Source: Odontocerum albicorne
Lineage: Eukaryota; Arthropoda; Insecta; Trichoptera; Odontoceridae
DNA length: 64,000 nt
Reading direction: 5' to 3'
NCBI GenBank assembly: GCA_949825065.1
Contig: OX463859.1
Span: forward strand, 29,963,847 to 30,027,846
Made by a program: the position numbers and the translations under genes. The notes beneath the pieces were generated by a model that worked only from the letters and a program-made list of their open reading frames with translations, did not search any database and was not told where the DNA came from. Of this stretch, positions 41,857 to 51,999 are shown one piece after another (the first letter of the stretch is position 1; the number at the start of each line of letters is the position of its first letter).

Positions 41857-43500
41857 TATAACGAGATGCTAAGTGATATTACAAATATTTCATAGCGTAG
41901 TTGCTAGTCTAGGTTCGCTTAGACAGTATTCAGCCCCTGGTCCCCTGATAGCTCGAACTCTTCACCCTTGGCCACAGGTAGCTCTCGGTGCACAGTGAAT
42001 CATTGACCACCGCATGGTGTGCTTTAATAAGATATTGGAGGTATCTGATATAACACAAGACTTCTGAAAAGCCTTAATTACTTGTTAAAAAATAAGGGTA
42101 GTACTTCAAATGGTAACAACTACAGAAATTCAGTAACTGGAAAATTCTTGTGGAGGTCATGGTGAATCGATAAATGTATCTACGATGAGAAGTAATCAAT
42201 TTAATACTCGGTACAGTACCCAAAAAGCTGGGTGTCTTAACCAAAAAGGACTGGGATGGTAAGGCAGTGTTCTTCAGGGGGCAGAATTCTAGAAGAAATA
42301 ATTTACAACCTTTGATACGATACAAAATGGCCGACAAATACGCGGGACCAAACAAACTGACCGTTAGGATCCCCCCTACACACCAGGTGCACCGACTTTG
42401 AAACAAAAATTTCCCCCGGCCTCAGGAGCCCTTGTTACCTTAGTTTCTGGATGACCCTTGTATTTCCATCTATAATCTACCCAATATCGATTTTTTATTC
42501 ATCGAATAAATTGATTAATTGTTCAAAATCGGTTCAATAGGCCCCACTCTATTATAACAAGGTTTTTGCCATTGCTGGTCCTGTGGCGTAGAATAGTCTG
42601 CCTGAATGTTAGAGATAAAGATGGCATATGGTAGAAAAAGAACCACCCATCATAACATAACATATTTTAAAACACTTTCAGTTCAAGAATCTACATTTTT
42701 CATCTGCTGGGGCCGTTTAAGATAAACGTTTTAAAGTAAAACTCTGATGGGAGCAAGGTGAGAAAAAATTTGAGGTCCAGTGGCTGAGCCAATCAAGGGA
42801 CTTTACTGACGGGACGGTGGGTAATTGCCAAGGCGTTGAGGGACCCATTTCTGCCCATTATTTATGTCCTCCGCCTCTTTCTGCACGCCACCATCTCTAT
42901 ACTCATATATCATAGAGAAAAAAGAAATCCTTCAAAAAATATTTCGAAGCAATGCCAACAAACTATAAATATATTTGTATCGGACGTATGCGACAAATTG
43001 ATTTATATTGTTTTAGAAAAATTTAATGTGAATAATGGTAATCCCTTCCAACAAACTACAATTTGTACAGTCTATATTGAAGTGTTTAAATACAATAATA
43101 AATATTTATTGTGAATCACTTTCAACGAACTTTACAATTGATTTACAAAATTTACAGTTAAAGCTGAAGATATATTTTTTGATGTGAAGAGAAAAATGAA
43201 AGCTTTGTTACACAAAAATAATTAGAATTAAAAAACTTTAAAATTAAATTAAATTAAATTAAAACAAATTGAACAAGGATAACGATGGGCCGACGAAAGG
43301 ATGGTAGATTAGAAATAACGACGATATAAAACCAGGGAAAACATGCACTGTCACTGAAGAGAGATGTAATCTTTTAAATTTTTCTATTATCTGGTAGCTA
43401 AGATATAATTTGCATCATTGATAGGTCGAATAACTTACATATAAATGTTGTCAAGAAAACAATAGCCAACTGCACTTTCCATTTCTTTAAACACTGTACG
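41857..43500. other. Unassigned region
   Basis: About 1.6 kb with no tandem repeats, TIRs or SINE boxes that I recognise. Small frames at 42074-42406 (-) and 42836-43114 (+) show no known domain. A slightly G/C-richer stretch runs from 42230 to 42440 (gggaccaaacaaactgaccg, ccccccggcctcaggagccc-like) and could be a diverged element of unknown type. Confidence 0.3.
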
Positions 43501-44150
43501 TTTGTGCGTTTTTTTATTAATACCCTCTCCAATCGGATGACGTATTTATGTTATATGTGGTCCTCACATTATGAATCGGATGGGTTTAATAAGTTCAAGT
43601 CGGTCGATTAACAGGTATCAATCAGACAAAGAATGAAAGAAAGAAGGAGTCGCAATCGTATCAACGTCACCCTACACGTTACGATATAAGCGGTTAGGCC
43701 GGTATGCTTACGGCATATGCAGGACCATATCTTTCCATCCCCACACTGCATCTTTATCGTATATTGTATTATATGTAATTTAAAAAAATTACCATCACAC
43801 ATCATATATATCTTCTTCTTCTCCGCCGAGCTGTGACTTATTCTCTGTCTTCCTGCGCGATGGGCGGTAAGTCTTGCTGTTCCTGGAAGCCGGGGTGCTG
43901 CCACCGGGGGGCTGTAGGGTGGGGCGATCGGGTGGACGCTGGAACCTTAATAATGCTACCAGGGCCAAACATCACTCTGGATATGTGACCCATAACATCT
44001 CGGACTTGATTCAACAGACGGGGGGGGGGGGGGAGGAGGAGGGGCCATAAACAAGCTAAAGAGAATATAATGACACAAATACTTCCTCAAAGTATACACA
44101 CATAAACACCCACACACACACACACACAGATGACACAACAGTGAAAAAGG
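43501..44150. other. Unassigned region with a G14 tract and CA repeat
   Basis: 44020-44033 is a run of 14 G followed by aggaggaggggcc, and (CA)n lies at about 44108-44128. The minus frame 43608-43904 (starting MAAPRLPGTARLTAHRAGR) spans GC-rich sequence but shows no domain. I do not call it a gene. Confidence 0.35.
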
Positions 44151-44156
44151 CAATGC

Positions 44157-44627
44157 ATGAAATCACTGGCATATGGGAACACATATAATAATTTTGAAAA
44201 GAGATTCCGTGAACACAAATCCGCCTTAATAAATCCTCTAATTTATTCTGAAATGGCTAATCATTGTCACCGTGGAAACCATACATTTTCTATCGATGAT
44301 GCCAAATTCTTACATATCAGTAGTAACGGAAATAAATTGGACAAATTAGAGGCCCTAGAAATTTCTAAGTCAGCGTATCGAGGGGAACATCTGGCAAACA
44401 CATATATAACAAGAATCTTTCCGCTGCTCAACGAGGTCGTCCTATACCTCCCTCAGCCCCCAGTCCCCAACCCGAAAGTCAGAGGAGTACAAACAAGACT
44501 AAACAGAATTCAGTCTTGTTTGTACTCCTCTGATGATGAGGTGAAAGCCTTGAAACTGGTAGTGTTATACCGTTACAAAAAGTGGAATAAACAGTGTTTG
44601 ATAAAACAAATTACAAATCATAAATAA
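44157..44627 (+). pseudogene. Penelope-like element GIY-YIG endonuclease C-terminal part
   Basis: The 156-codon frame reads NNFEKRFREHKSAL (the R..EH part of GIY-YIG), then EMANHCHRGNHTFSIDDAKF. LDKLEALEISKSAYRGEHL (catalytic Glu region) and RIFPLLNE (conserved Asn) follow. It ends through the conserved PLE terminus SSDDEVKALK and VLYRYKKWNKQCLIKQI. The GIY/YIG residues themselves and the RT domain are missing upstream, so this is 5'-truncated. In PLEs the domain cuts the target for reverse transcription. It is the best PLE coding copy in the window. Confidence 0.85.
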
Positions 44628-44654
44628 GTTATAAGCATATGTAAAAGAATAATT

Positions 44655-44832
44655 TTAATGAATACTTTATGGAAGAGTGTGTTCACTACTTTATGGAAGA
44701 ATGTGTTCACTACTTTATGGAAGAATGTGTTCACTACTTTATGGAAGAATGTGTTCACTACTTTATGGAAGAATGTGTTCACTACTTTATGGAAGAATGT
44801 GTTCACTACTTTATGGAAGAATGTGTTCACTA
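44655..44832. repeat. 24-bp tandem repeat, ~7 copies
   Basis: The unit is ctactttatggaagaatgtg ttca, nearly invariant. It is divisible by three and open in several frames on both strands, so the 62-90 codon frames across it are artefacts. From 44833 to 45009 the sequence is unassigned. Confidence 0.95.
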
Positions 44833-45009
44833 CAGTTCATGTTTAAAATCTAATGATAAGCATGACTGTTCAATGCTACAGCTTAGAAAACTAATAATTT
44901 ACAAAAAAATATTTACTGTTCCGAAATATATTCTCATTTGAATCTTCGTGCCAGGCAAAAAGTAATGTCTTTATCCATCTACCACCATGATTCATGAGTC
45001 ACATCAACA

Positions 45010-45303
45010 CATCCTAATATAATAAGAATGAATAAGATGGGAGTGTCTATCATTTGTTATTTGAGGACGGGCCATTGCGTGGTAGTTAATCACCTTTATA
45101 GAATGGGTATTGTGAAGAATCGCGGCTACGAGTGTGGTCTGAATGATGATATGATATACCATGTATTTTTCGATTGTCCTTTGCAATACAGATTTGATTT
45201 ACTAAAATCCATATCTTTACCGCATCCAATGAATGTTGCGTTTCTTCTTTCTTCGTGGAACTTTTCCACTTACAGATCGATTGATAAACTTTTACAATTA
45301 TAG
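45010..45303 (+). pseudogene. LINE ORF2 C-terminal remnant (R1/I-type zinc-knuckle tail)
   Basis: The frame 45028-45303 reads ICYLRTGHCVVVNHLYRMGI, then KNRGYECGLNDDMIYHVFFD and CPLQYRFDLL. The pattern 'RTGH....HL.R.G......C.CG....I.H....CP.Y' is the C-terminal cysteine/histidine region of R1/I/Jockey-type LINE ORF2 proteins. The terminus abuts a mariner fragment on the opposite strand. Confidence 0.7.
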
Positions 45304-45799
45304 AGTCATTGATTTAAGATGGCGGTATATAGGCATGTGACTAGAATTCATCTGCTCAGCCAATTCTACGGTGGTTTGAAGGGGATCTTCATGAATAATA
45401 TGATTTAAGCGGTCCACATCAAAGTCTACTGGTCGTGCGGAACGCTCCATGTCTTTCAGGTCGAAATTACCATCTTTGAAACGCAAAAACGATCGACGAG
45501 TTGTCCTTTCATTTATAGCATCTTCACCGTACACTTCGCAAATATCGCGAGCAGCTTTATTCCCTCGATTGAACGCGAACAGAAGGAGGTGTCGAAAATA
45601 CTCACTTTCGTCTACTTGACATTCCATTTTGAAGGCTTGTAATCAAATAAAATAATAGATGTAACGTAAAAGCAAACACAATATCTTGAAGAGCAGAAAA
45701 TTTTCTTTCGAATGACGTATAACCTTTACCATTTTGTTTTACTTTTGGTGCTCATTTTTAAATTTGGAAAAAACGGACCCAACTTATGTTAACACCCAA
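45298..45799 (-). pseudogene. mariner (M5) fragment: transposase N-terminal HTH only
   Basis: The minus frame 45298-45627 starts MECQVDESEYFRHLLLFAFN and continues NRGNKAARDICEVYGEDAIN, RSFLRFKDGNFDLKDMERSA, RPVDFDVDRLNHIIHEDP, TTVELAEQMNSSHMPIYRHL. This is the paired HTH (HTH_48-type) DNA-binding domain typical of mariner transposases and of the domesticated SETMAR protein. It stops before the catalytic domain. The right end, next to a TA at 45800-45801, carries attgggtgttaacataagtt (minus strand), a mariner-like TIR. The other end is missing. 45802-45884 is unassigned. Confidence 0.85.
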
Positions 45800-45884
45800 T
45801 AGTCCGGCTCACTTCGTACGTTTTCTATGATTTTCTAAATAAATATTGTATGTTTTTATAAACATATACCGGTGTGGGGAAGTA

Positions 45885-46040
45885 CGTAATTTAAAGGCCG
45901 CAGCTACCACTGTCATACCCTTATACTCAACGGTTTTTTTTATTCAATAATAGTGGGTTTGAATCACAAATTCTAGCGCCCTTCAAGGGAATCTGCTTTC
46001 TTAACGGTGCTCTATAAATTTATATTTTTATTATTATTAT
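45885..46040 (+). repeat. SINE-C copy
   Basis: ggccgcagctaccactgtca, ttcaataatagtgggtttga, ttctagcgcccttcaaggga, then aacggtgctctataaattta and an ATTATT tail. Confidence 0.65.
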
Positions 46041-46293
46041 CTTATTTTTTTAAGGATCTTATTAATAATCTTATTAAAGATTTTGATATTCAAAGAACAG
46101 AATAAATCCTCATTGAATCCGAGCATAATAACCCTCCTACTTACACCCTTAGGACATGATCTAATTTGAATATAGTCTGAGGATAGTCATTTCTTAGATT
46201 TCAACTCCTCGGATTTGTGCATACTGCCACGTTGGAAAACACATTATGTGAATGTGACACACATAAAATGGCGGACCAGCATTGTGTATTACA

Positions 46294-46435
46294 TTCTATT
46301 ATACTACACTTTCGTTGTATACAGTACAACCTGGCGGACTTATTATCATAACGCAATATCTTCCTACCTACCAGAAAGATGTTAAAGAGACCTTAAGGGA
46401 AAATAACACTGATTTTTTTTTTTTTTTTTTTTTTT
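46294..46435 (-). repeat. SINE-B copy ending at a 23-T tract
   Basis: ctacactttcgttgtataca, acaacctggcggacttatta, taccagaaagatgttaaaga, then gaccttaagggaaaataaca followed by T23 at 46413-46435. The tRNA-like head is absent. The T tract may be a slippage expansion within the element or the A-tail of another insertion. Confidence 0.65.
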
Positions 46436-46439
46436 AATA

Positions 46440-46560
46440 TTGTGTAATATTTTCAATCTGTCAACGATAGTGAATTCGATTTCCGAGTTGGAGCGCTCTT
46501 GATGAAATATTTTTTTCTCTCAACGGCGCTATATAAATTATAATTTTACATTATTAAATC
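46440..46560 (+). repeat. SINE-C copy
   Basis: aatctgtcaacgatagtgaa, ttcgatttccgagttggagc, gctcttgatgaaa, then aacggcgctatataaattat. Confidence 0.65.
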
Positions 46561-46573
46561 ATTTACATATATA

Positions 46574-47130
46574 ATGAGAATATCAAGAGAATTTACCAGC
46601 ACCGATATCCTCCGAAACTTATATAATTATCTAATTAGAACCAAATTAGAATATGCATCTACGGTTTGGTCTCCTCATCAGCTCAAATATAAAAACAATA
46701 TAGAACAAATACAAAAAAAAACCTCAGATATCTATGGTACAGAACAAAGGGCGATTACCCAAAATATGCTCACCATGCCGAACTTCTCACGGTGTGTAAC
46801 TATAGAAGCCTCGAAACAAGAAGGCAAGAATCCATTGCGATATTCCTAATAAAGGTTTTCCAAGGTTCCTTTAACTATCCCGCGCTTCTAGAAGCACTAA
46901 GTTTATATGTACCCAATAAATATAGCCGTGCATGGAATCACCCTCTGTTCTACATACCAACTTACACAACGAATATCATGGCTAAACACTCAGTCACGCG
47001 TGGTATAGAGATATTGAACCAACTGAATGACACTGTTGATATATTCTCGGTACCGTCTAGCAGTATGAGAAGAATCCTGGCTGATATTCTTCCTAACGAA
47101 TAAGCTAACGCTAGAAGCAGACCCTCTTTG
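46574..47130 (+). pseudogene. J2 LINE ORF2 C-terminal region (R1/Jockey-type), uninterrupted copy
   Basis: 46574-46849 reads ILRNLYNYLIRTKLEYASTV, WSPHQLKYKNNIEQIQKK. After a frameshift 46792-47103 reads CNYRSLETRRQESIAIFLIK, VFQGSFNYPALLEALSLYVP and KYSRAWNHPLFYIPTYTTNI, and ends RRILADILPNE and a stop. The 'LVRSKLEYASxVW.P' phrase and the 'SLE.RR....FL.K...G..D.P.LL' phrase are characteristic of the ORF2 C-terminus. It serves as the intact reference that reveals the insertion in the 13006-14470 copy. Confidence 0.8.
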
Positions 47131-47196
47131 TGTAACAGGAGAAATCCGTACAAATGGATAAAAAAAAATAAAAAATAAGGGCACGTTAAAAAAAAC

Positions 47197-47410
47197 ATTG
47201 TATTGTATTCAATTACACTTTCGTAGTATACAAATCAATGTGACGGACTTATTGCTATATATTTCGACCAATCAGAAAGATGTTAATGAGGCCTTAAGTG
47301 AAAACTGGACCAAAATGCTTTTTAAAATATCTGGGTTCCAACGGGAATCGAACCCGCCACCTTGGGGTTGGGGAATAAGTGTCTTACCAACTAGGCAACG
47401 GAGGTCGTCA
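47197..47410 (-). repeat. SINE-B copy, near full length
   Basis: The left tail attgtattgtattcaattac and actttcgtagtatacaaatc is followed by tgacggacttattgctatat, ccaatcagaaagatgttaat and gaggccttaagtgaaaactg. The tRNA-like head at the right has ccaacgggaatcgaacccgc and cttaccaactaggcaacgga on the plus strand. This is the best whole copy and gives a length near 210 bp. 47411-47720 is AT-rich with the phrase attttgctttatatgttatt repeated three times. Confidence 0.75.
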
Positions 47411-47720
47411 AAGTCAACTCATATGAAAAATGATTATTTTGCTTTATATGTTATTGATAATTTGCTTTATATGTTATTGATAATTTGCTTTATATGTTAT
47501 TGATAATTTGAATGTGTATTTTAACTAACATACTCGTATTTAGATAATACACGGATAAAAAAAATCTCACGATGAAGTGATTTTGAAAAATATTTTTTCA
47601 TCGTCAATATCGCCATGTACAAAAGTTTAAATACTAATTTCACCAGTAAACTATAATAGTTAATATTTAGTATTTAGTATTAACGAGTAGTATTAAGGTC
47701 GATTTATACATTTGTGAGGT

Positions 47721-48003
47721 ACATGATCAAGCGGTAATCCGCTGGACTTCTGTGCGAAAGGTCGCCGGTTCGAACCCCGCACTGTGCCACTCCCCTATAA
47801 TGAAAAAGGCATTTTTCGGACACCTATGCCTTCGGTTATATATATTATTTCAAAGTGTGCCATTGGATCCAGTACAGTGGTGTGGCTGGTAAGATTGCTG
47901 GTGTACAACGACTCATTCAGTAAAAAGAAACACATCGCAGCTTTCCAACTGAACCGATGGTTGAATAGCGAGGGGATTTTTGACCACAAGGCTCAGCACC
48001 GAC
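47721..48003 (+). repeat. SINE-A copy, near full length
   Basis: Head acatgatcaagcggtaatcc, cttctgtgcgaaaggtcgcc and ggttcgaaccccgcactgtg, then gtgtgccattggatccagta and ggctggtaagattgctggtg. The right end is aagctttccaactgaacc-like, then the diverged family end. Confidence 0.75.
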
Positions 48004-48074
48004 GAAGATGACAGTAACGACGATGAAGATTTATTCAAAGGTGCAAAAACGACATAAGACCCTTTTTGCGGAGT

Positions 48075-48478
48075 CATTGTCAACATTGTCAACCAGGGTC
48101 GATCCACTGCTGGATGAAGGTCTCCCCAAGTTGACTCCAAATAGTTCGGTTTTTTGCTCGTTGATGCCATGTGATGATGCCATGCTTCCTGATTTCATCT
48201 ATCCAGCGTACCTTCGGTCTTCTTCTGGGCCTCTTTATGCCTCTTGGGTACCATTGGATTATTTCAGATGTCCATCGGGAGTCTGACATTCTGGTTACGT
48301 GTCCTGCCCATTGCCACTTCATAATTTTACACACCTTTATAACGTCTTCCAGCTTTGTTATATTGCGAATCCAGATGTTTCGTTTATGGTATCTTTTCGT
48401 ATATCCCAACATGCATCTCTCCATGCCCCTTGGTGCGGTCTGGAGCTTTTGTGTGTTCTTTACTGTGAGCGTCCATCA
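48075..48478 (-). pseudogene. RTE LINE 3' fragment, same family as 21419-22802
   Basis: The minus frame reads MERCMLGYTKRYHKRNIWIR, NITKLEDVIKVCKIMKWQWA and GHVTRMSDSRWTSEIIQWYP. It continues PRRRPKVRWIDEIRKHG and IWSQLGETFIQQWIDPG. It matches the C-terminal third of the 21658 copy almost residue for residue and has an intact C-terminus there (LGETFIQQWIDPG), whereas the 21658 copy is frameshifted near the end. It is 5'-truncated. Confidence 0.85.
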
Positions 48479-48507
48479 GCTATATATCATCACTAATAAT
48501 TATTATT

Positions 48508-48712
48508 AAATGGCAATTTATATAGCGCCATTTAAGGAGCAAACTTTCATCAAGGGCGCTCTAACTCGGAATTCAAACTTATTATTATTGACAGATTAAA
48601 AATATGAAAAATAAATACATTTTTTTAATGTAAGGATAGGAAGGTGGTGGCTGCGGCTATTAGATTAGGTACTTACTCGCATTTGCAAATGTTTAAGGTA
48701 TACATATTGTTT
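48508..48712 (-). repeat. SINE-C copy, long
   Basis: On the plus strand: atggcaatttatatagcgcc, aagggcgctctaactcggaa, ttattattattgacagatta, then ggataggaaggtggtggctg and cggctattagattaggtact. Together with 16113-16292 it defines the full family. Confidence 0.7.
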
Positions 48713-48879
48713 TAAGAATACATTGATTCGCGTGATGTATACATAAATATGTAATTGACTGTCACTGTTTGTCAGGTTGATGAGAATCTGCAACGGGGGT
48801 TTATAATGTCAAAAATCGGAAAGAAGTATCGATTTATTTTTTCATGCTATATGTCCTCAGTGAGATACCGACAAAAGCC

Positions 48880-49345
48880 TAGTTTACTGGACCTAGCCTA
48901 AAAGCCTAGCTTTACAAGCCTAGTCAGAATATACAACACATGTGCGAGACTGATAGAGAATAGAGACCAGAGCTACGGAATAGAGACCAGAGCAGACACA
49001 TGTAGAACAAAATCTCTCCTGAGAACCTCGGAAATGAAAACACTGAGATGTATAACCGGAAACACACTAAGAGATAGAATCAGAAACACCGAAATAAGTA
49101 GAAAGTGTAGTACGAAAGACATCGTCAGGTGGGGAAGACAACGAAGGCGATACTGGAACGAACATGTAAACAGAATGCGAGACAACAGACTTCCACGTGT
49201 CGCCCTTCAAGAGAACCCAGCCGGAAGAAGATTGCCGGGAAGACAGCGAGGAACAAGCGGAAGACAGCTGGCAATCCACGTCACAAGAATAGGAACAAGC
49301 GGAACAAACAGATCATGATCTATAGGAAGAGGAAGAAGATGAAGA
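48880..49345 (+). pseudogene. LINE ORF2 C-terminal remnant (third LINE family)
   Basis: The plus strand reads VRIYNTCARLIENRDQS, then GIETRADTCRTKSLLRTSEM. KTLRCITGNTLRDRIRNTEI, VRWGRQRRRYWNEHVNRMRD and GRRLPGRQRG follow. The 'TSEMKTLR.I.G.T..DR.RN..I' and 'W.EHV.RM' blocks are typical of the tail of a LINE RT. It ends in a gaagaagatgaagaagat purine tail. 49346-49810 is unassigned, with cacgcacacacgcacatgtg near 49565. Confidence 0.7.
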
Positions 49346-49810
49346 AGATATTTCAAATAATACGCTCATTCGATATTTCAATTATTAAGCTTATCCGATT
49401 TTTCAAAGAAGTTTTTTCAAAATTTCAAATAATTCAAAACGTTACCTTTTTGTTTGGATGCTTTTTTGCTTGACTATAAAAATATAATATCATTAAAATC
49501 TGAGCTTATTTATTGCAATAAATTCGTCCGCCACATTAGCTGTGTCGCACTATATTTCCAAATTCACGCACACACGCACATGTGCATGCACCCACGCAAC
49601 GAGGCGCTGCAGCGCAAGCCCGGGCATCTATTAATATGGTAATTTGTGCATACGATGCTTAGCTCCTCTTAAAATTAGGCAGATCGGCGCAACCATTGAC
49701 AGTCGAGTCGTGGAGTTTTTTTCCTTATTATTCACAAATATTGATGCCTTCTAACAATACACAGAAAAAACATTATATTCCATAAAAAATATCAAATAAA
49801 TCAAAACGGT

Positions 49811-50138
49811 TTCCGTGGCCTAGTTGGTAAGACGGCTGTCAACCCGGGGTTTGCAGGTTCGATTCTTGTTGATATTCATTTTTTTGTTTCAATATAGTTG
49901 TAGACTGATTTTGACTCAAGGTCTGTTTAAAACATTTTGTATTACACTTCCGTTGTATGCAATACAGCCTGGCGGGATTTTTACTGTGTTACAATATATT
50001 TCAACCAATCAGAAATATGTTAATAGGCCTTAACTCAAAACCAAATCGGAATCTTTTATATAAAAATCTGGGTTCCAACGGGAATCAAACTGCGATCTCC
50101 GGGTTGGGAGGCAAGCTTCCTACTGACTAGGCCACGAA
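49811..50138. repeat. Two SINE-B copies in inverted (tail-to-tail) arrangement
   Basis: 49811-49930 is a plus-strand SINE-B beginning ttccgtggcctagttggtaa with B-box-like caggttcgattc, ending after tgactcaaggtctgttt. 49938-50138 is a minus-strand copy with tail attacacttccgttgtatgc and acagcctggcgggatt and head ccaacgggaatcaaactgcg. The two face each other with tails abutting. The plus copy lost its terminal 80 or so bases. Confidence 0.7.
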
Positions 50139-50227
50139 TATTTATATTTGATAGGAAGAGATTTTATGCATATAATTATCATAATAGACATGCAGCAATT
50201 AAAATACATTAATAATATATTGTTTAT

Positions 50228-50345
50228 AGTTAAGGCATTAACGTTGTGGAGGTTTAAATACATTGTAATTTGTTTGTATAAAACACTGTTTATTCCACTT
50301 TTTGTGGAATAAACAGTATTTTATAAAAACAAATTACAATAAATT
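50228..50345. mobile_element. Minimal PLE terminal foldback
   Basis: tagttaaggcattaacgttg and tggaggtttaaatacattgt (shared with 60370 and, inverted, 63195) lead into aaaacactgtttattccact and ttttgtggaataaacagtat, then aaacaaattacaat. The two PLE ends are inverted with only a few bases between the aataaacag arms, so transcripts would form a long hairpin. Confidence 0.7.
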
Positions 50346-50504
50346 AATAATAGGTTTATCGATAGCAGCATAGTGTGTAAATAAAACATACTCGAGTTCA
50401 GAAATTATACAAACGAGTTAACATTTACGAGTATGTTAAGAGAATTGAAAAACAAACACATTTGAGAGCCTTTCAAACGATCTGAGCTATTCTCATAATA
50501 TTTA
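50346..50504. repeat. L-E related fragment
   Basis: taataggtttatcgatagca then gcatagtgtgtaaataaaac resembles the tail of the L-E family (taggtttattgacagcaaca). Coding sequence is absent. Confidence 0.4.
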
Positions 50505-51300
50505 TTTATTTTATTTATTCAAATTTCATTGTCAAAAAACAATCTGACGGCTTATTGCCTGGTGGTATTCTCTTCCAACCAACCAGACAATACTAAAGAG
50601 AGCAAGTTACATGTTCGCCAAAAACATTCAAATGGTTATTCATGTTTACGAAATTTATGAACATATACATAATAAAAGTAAAAATAAGATATTATCAATC
50701 TAAGTAAAAGGAAAGGATGGTGGAGAGGAAAGAAAAATGAGATATTACTAATCAAAGTACGAGAAAAAGGAAAGGATGGTGGGGAGGAAAGAAAATTGAG
50801 ATATTACCAATCAAAGTAAAAGGAAAGGATGGTAGAGAGGAAAGAAAAATTTGATATTACCAATCAAAGTAAAAGGGAAGGATGGTGGGGAGGAAAGAAA
50901 ACTGAGATATTACCAATCAAAGTAAAAGGAAAGGATGGTGGGGAGGAAAGAAAAATGAGATATTACTAATCAAAGTAAAAGGAAAGGATGGTGGGGAGGA
51001 AAGAAAACTGAGATATTACCAATCAAAGTAAAAGGAAAGTATGGTGGGGAGGAAAGAAAAATGAGATATTACCAATCAAAGTAAAAGGAAAGTATGGTGG
51101 GGAGGAAAGAAAAATGAGATATTACCAATCAAAGTAAAAGGAAAGGATGGCGGAGAGGAAAGAAAAATCAGGAATAAAACATGTTATATTACTGACTAGA
51201 AACTAAGAGTTTTTTACTCGTAATTCGCTTCTCAAAGCTTGCCAAGGATGGAGCGAGTTCAACATTGATTTGAAACTGGTGTCAGAATGGACAGTAAAGA
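50505..51300 (-). mobile_element. J1 LINE 3' UTR copy with internal repeat expansion
   Basis: Compared with 31200-31608 (+), this minus copy has the shared tail (caatctgacggcttattgcc, tcttccaaccaaccagacaa) and the upstream part (gaaactaagagttttttact, gccaaggatggagcgagttc, agaatggacagtaaag). Between them the segment corresponding to 31320-31385 is expanded into the 53-bp array at 50700-51180. No RT frame is left. Confidence 0.8.
50700..51180. repeat. 53-bp tandem repeat, ~9 copies, derived from J1 3' UTR
   Basis: The unit is gatattaccaatcaaagtaa then aaggaaaggatggtggggaggaaagaaaaatga. A single copy of this sequence exists, inverted, at 31325-31385. Noncoding purine-rich repeat. Confidence 0.92.
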
Positions 51301-51999
51301 CGACGTAATAAAAGAAGAGTGGGGAAATGGGAAGGTCAATAAACATTATCAGGTTGAGCATAGCGCCATGAACATTCTCCCAGTTGATACACTCCAATCA
51401 ATAGAAAGACAAGACCGGCCGCGAGGACGTCAGATGTTTTACAACCTACACTCTTATATACGTAAATTAAAAGGCAACAAAGTAAAATGATAATTAATAA
51501 ACAGTTTAAACAAGTATAAACACGATAAATATGTGCAAAAATTGTTAGAAACATAAACGTGTACTCTCTCACATAGAAAAACTACCGCAGATTTATAGCG
51601 TTAAGAGAGAATGTAAAAATGGAGTGTATATTTTGACAAAATAAAGAAATAAATAGATTTACAGCGTTAAGAGAGAAAATAAAATAAGTCAAAATTTTGA
51701 AAAATATGGAAATAAACAAATTTATTGCGTTAAGAGAGAACAAAAAATAAGAGTCCAAAATTTGACGAAATAGAGGAATAAACAGATTTACAGCGTTAAG
51801 AGAGAAAGGGTGTGGGCTGAAAAAACATCTGGTGTCTCCGTGGCTGGGTTCGCCCTATATTGGTGGGGTGTATCTTGGCCGAGGGGATGTTATTAGATGA
51901 GCCCAGACCTTTTGATAGCTTCTGTCTTTAATGTATTATCTGCAATTTATGTATTCTTGAAGAATATTTAAATGTATTATGTACATACTATGTTGCTAT
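51301..51999. mobile_element. Decayed L-E related pieces and short purine repeats
   Basis: 51395-51450 resembles an L-E end (gcgaggacgtcagatgtttt acaacctacac). 51590-51810 has four loose repeats of 'acagcgttaagagagaa'. 51810-51999 is a good L-E copy on plus (gggtgtgggctgaaaaaaca, gtctccgtggctgggttcgc, ggccgaggggatgttattag, agcccagaccttttgatagc, then tacatactatgttgctat). The L-E tail atcaataaacctatatttat resumes at 52307 after the LTR inserted at 52000-52304. Confidence 0.55.

Noticed and set aside
43608..43904. 98-codon minus frame starting MAAPRLPGTARLTAHRAGR
   Set aside because: No domain recognised, compositionally odd, and no splice or promoter context that I can support; left as unassigned.
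45298..45627. Domesticated SETMAR-like gene
   Set aside because: Only the HTH part exists, it ends abruptly, and a mariner TIR lies beside it; a transposon fragment is the simpler explanation.
47338..47410. tRNA-like sequences at SINE heads (also 1820, 10018, 11673, 26990, 33659, 49811, 50061) as tRNA genes
   Set aside because: They have A-box and B-box resemblance but no closing acceptor stem or proper anticodon arm, and they are joined to SINE bodies present in several copies.
48008..48509. Plus-strand frames of 65-112 codons
   Set aside because: Antisense shadows of the RTE 3' fragment on the minus strand; related frames recur opposite the other copy at 22288-22700.
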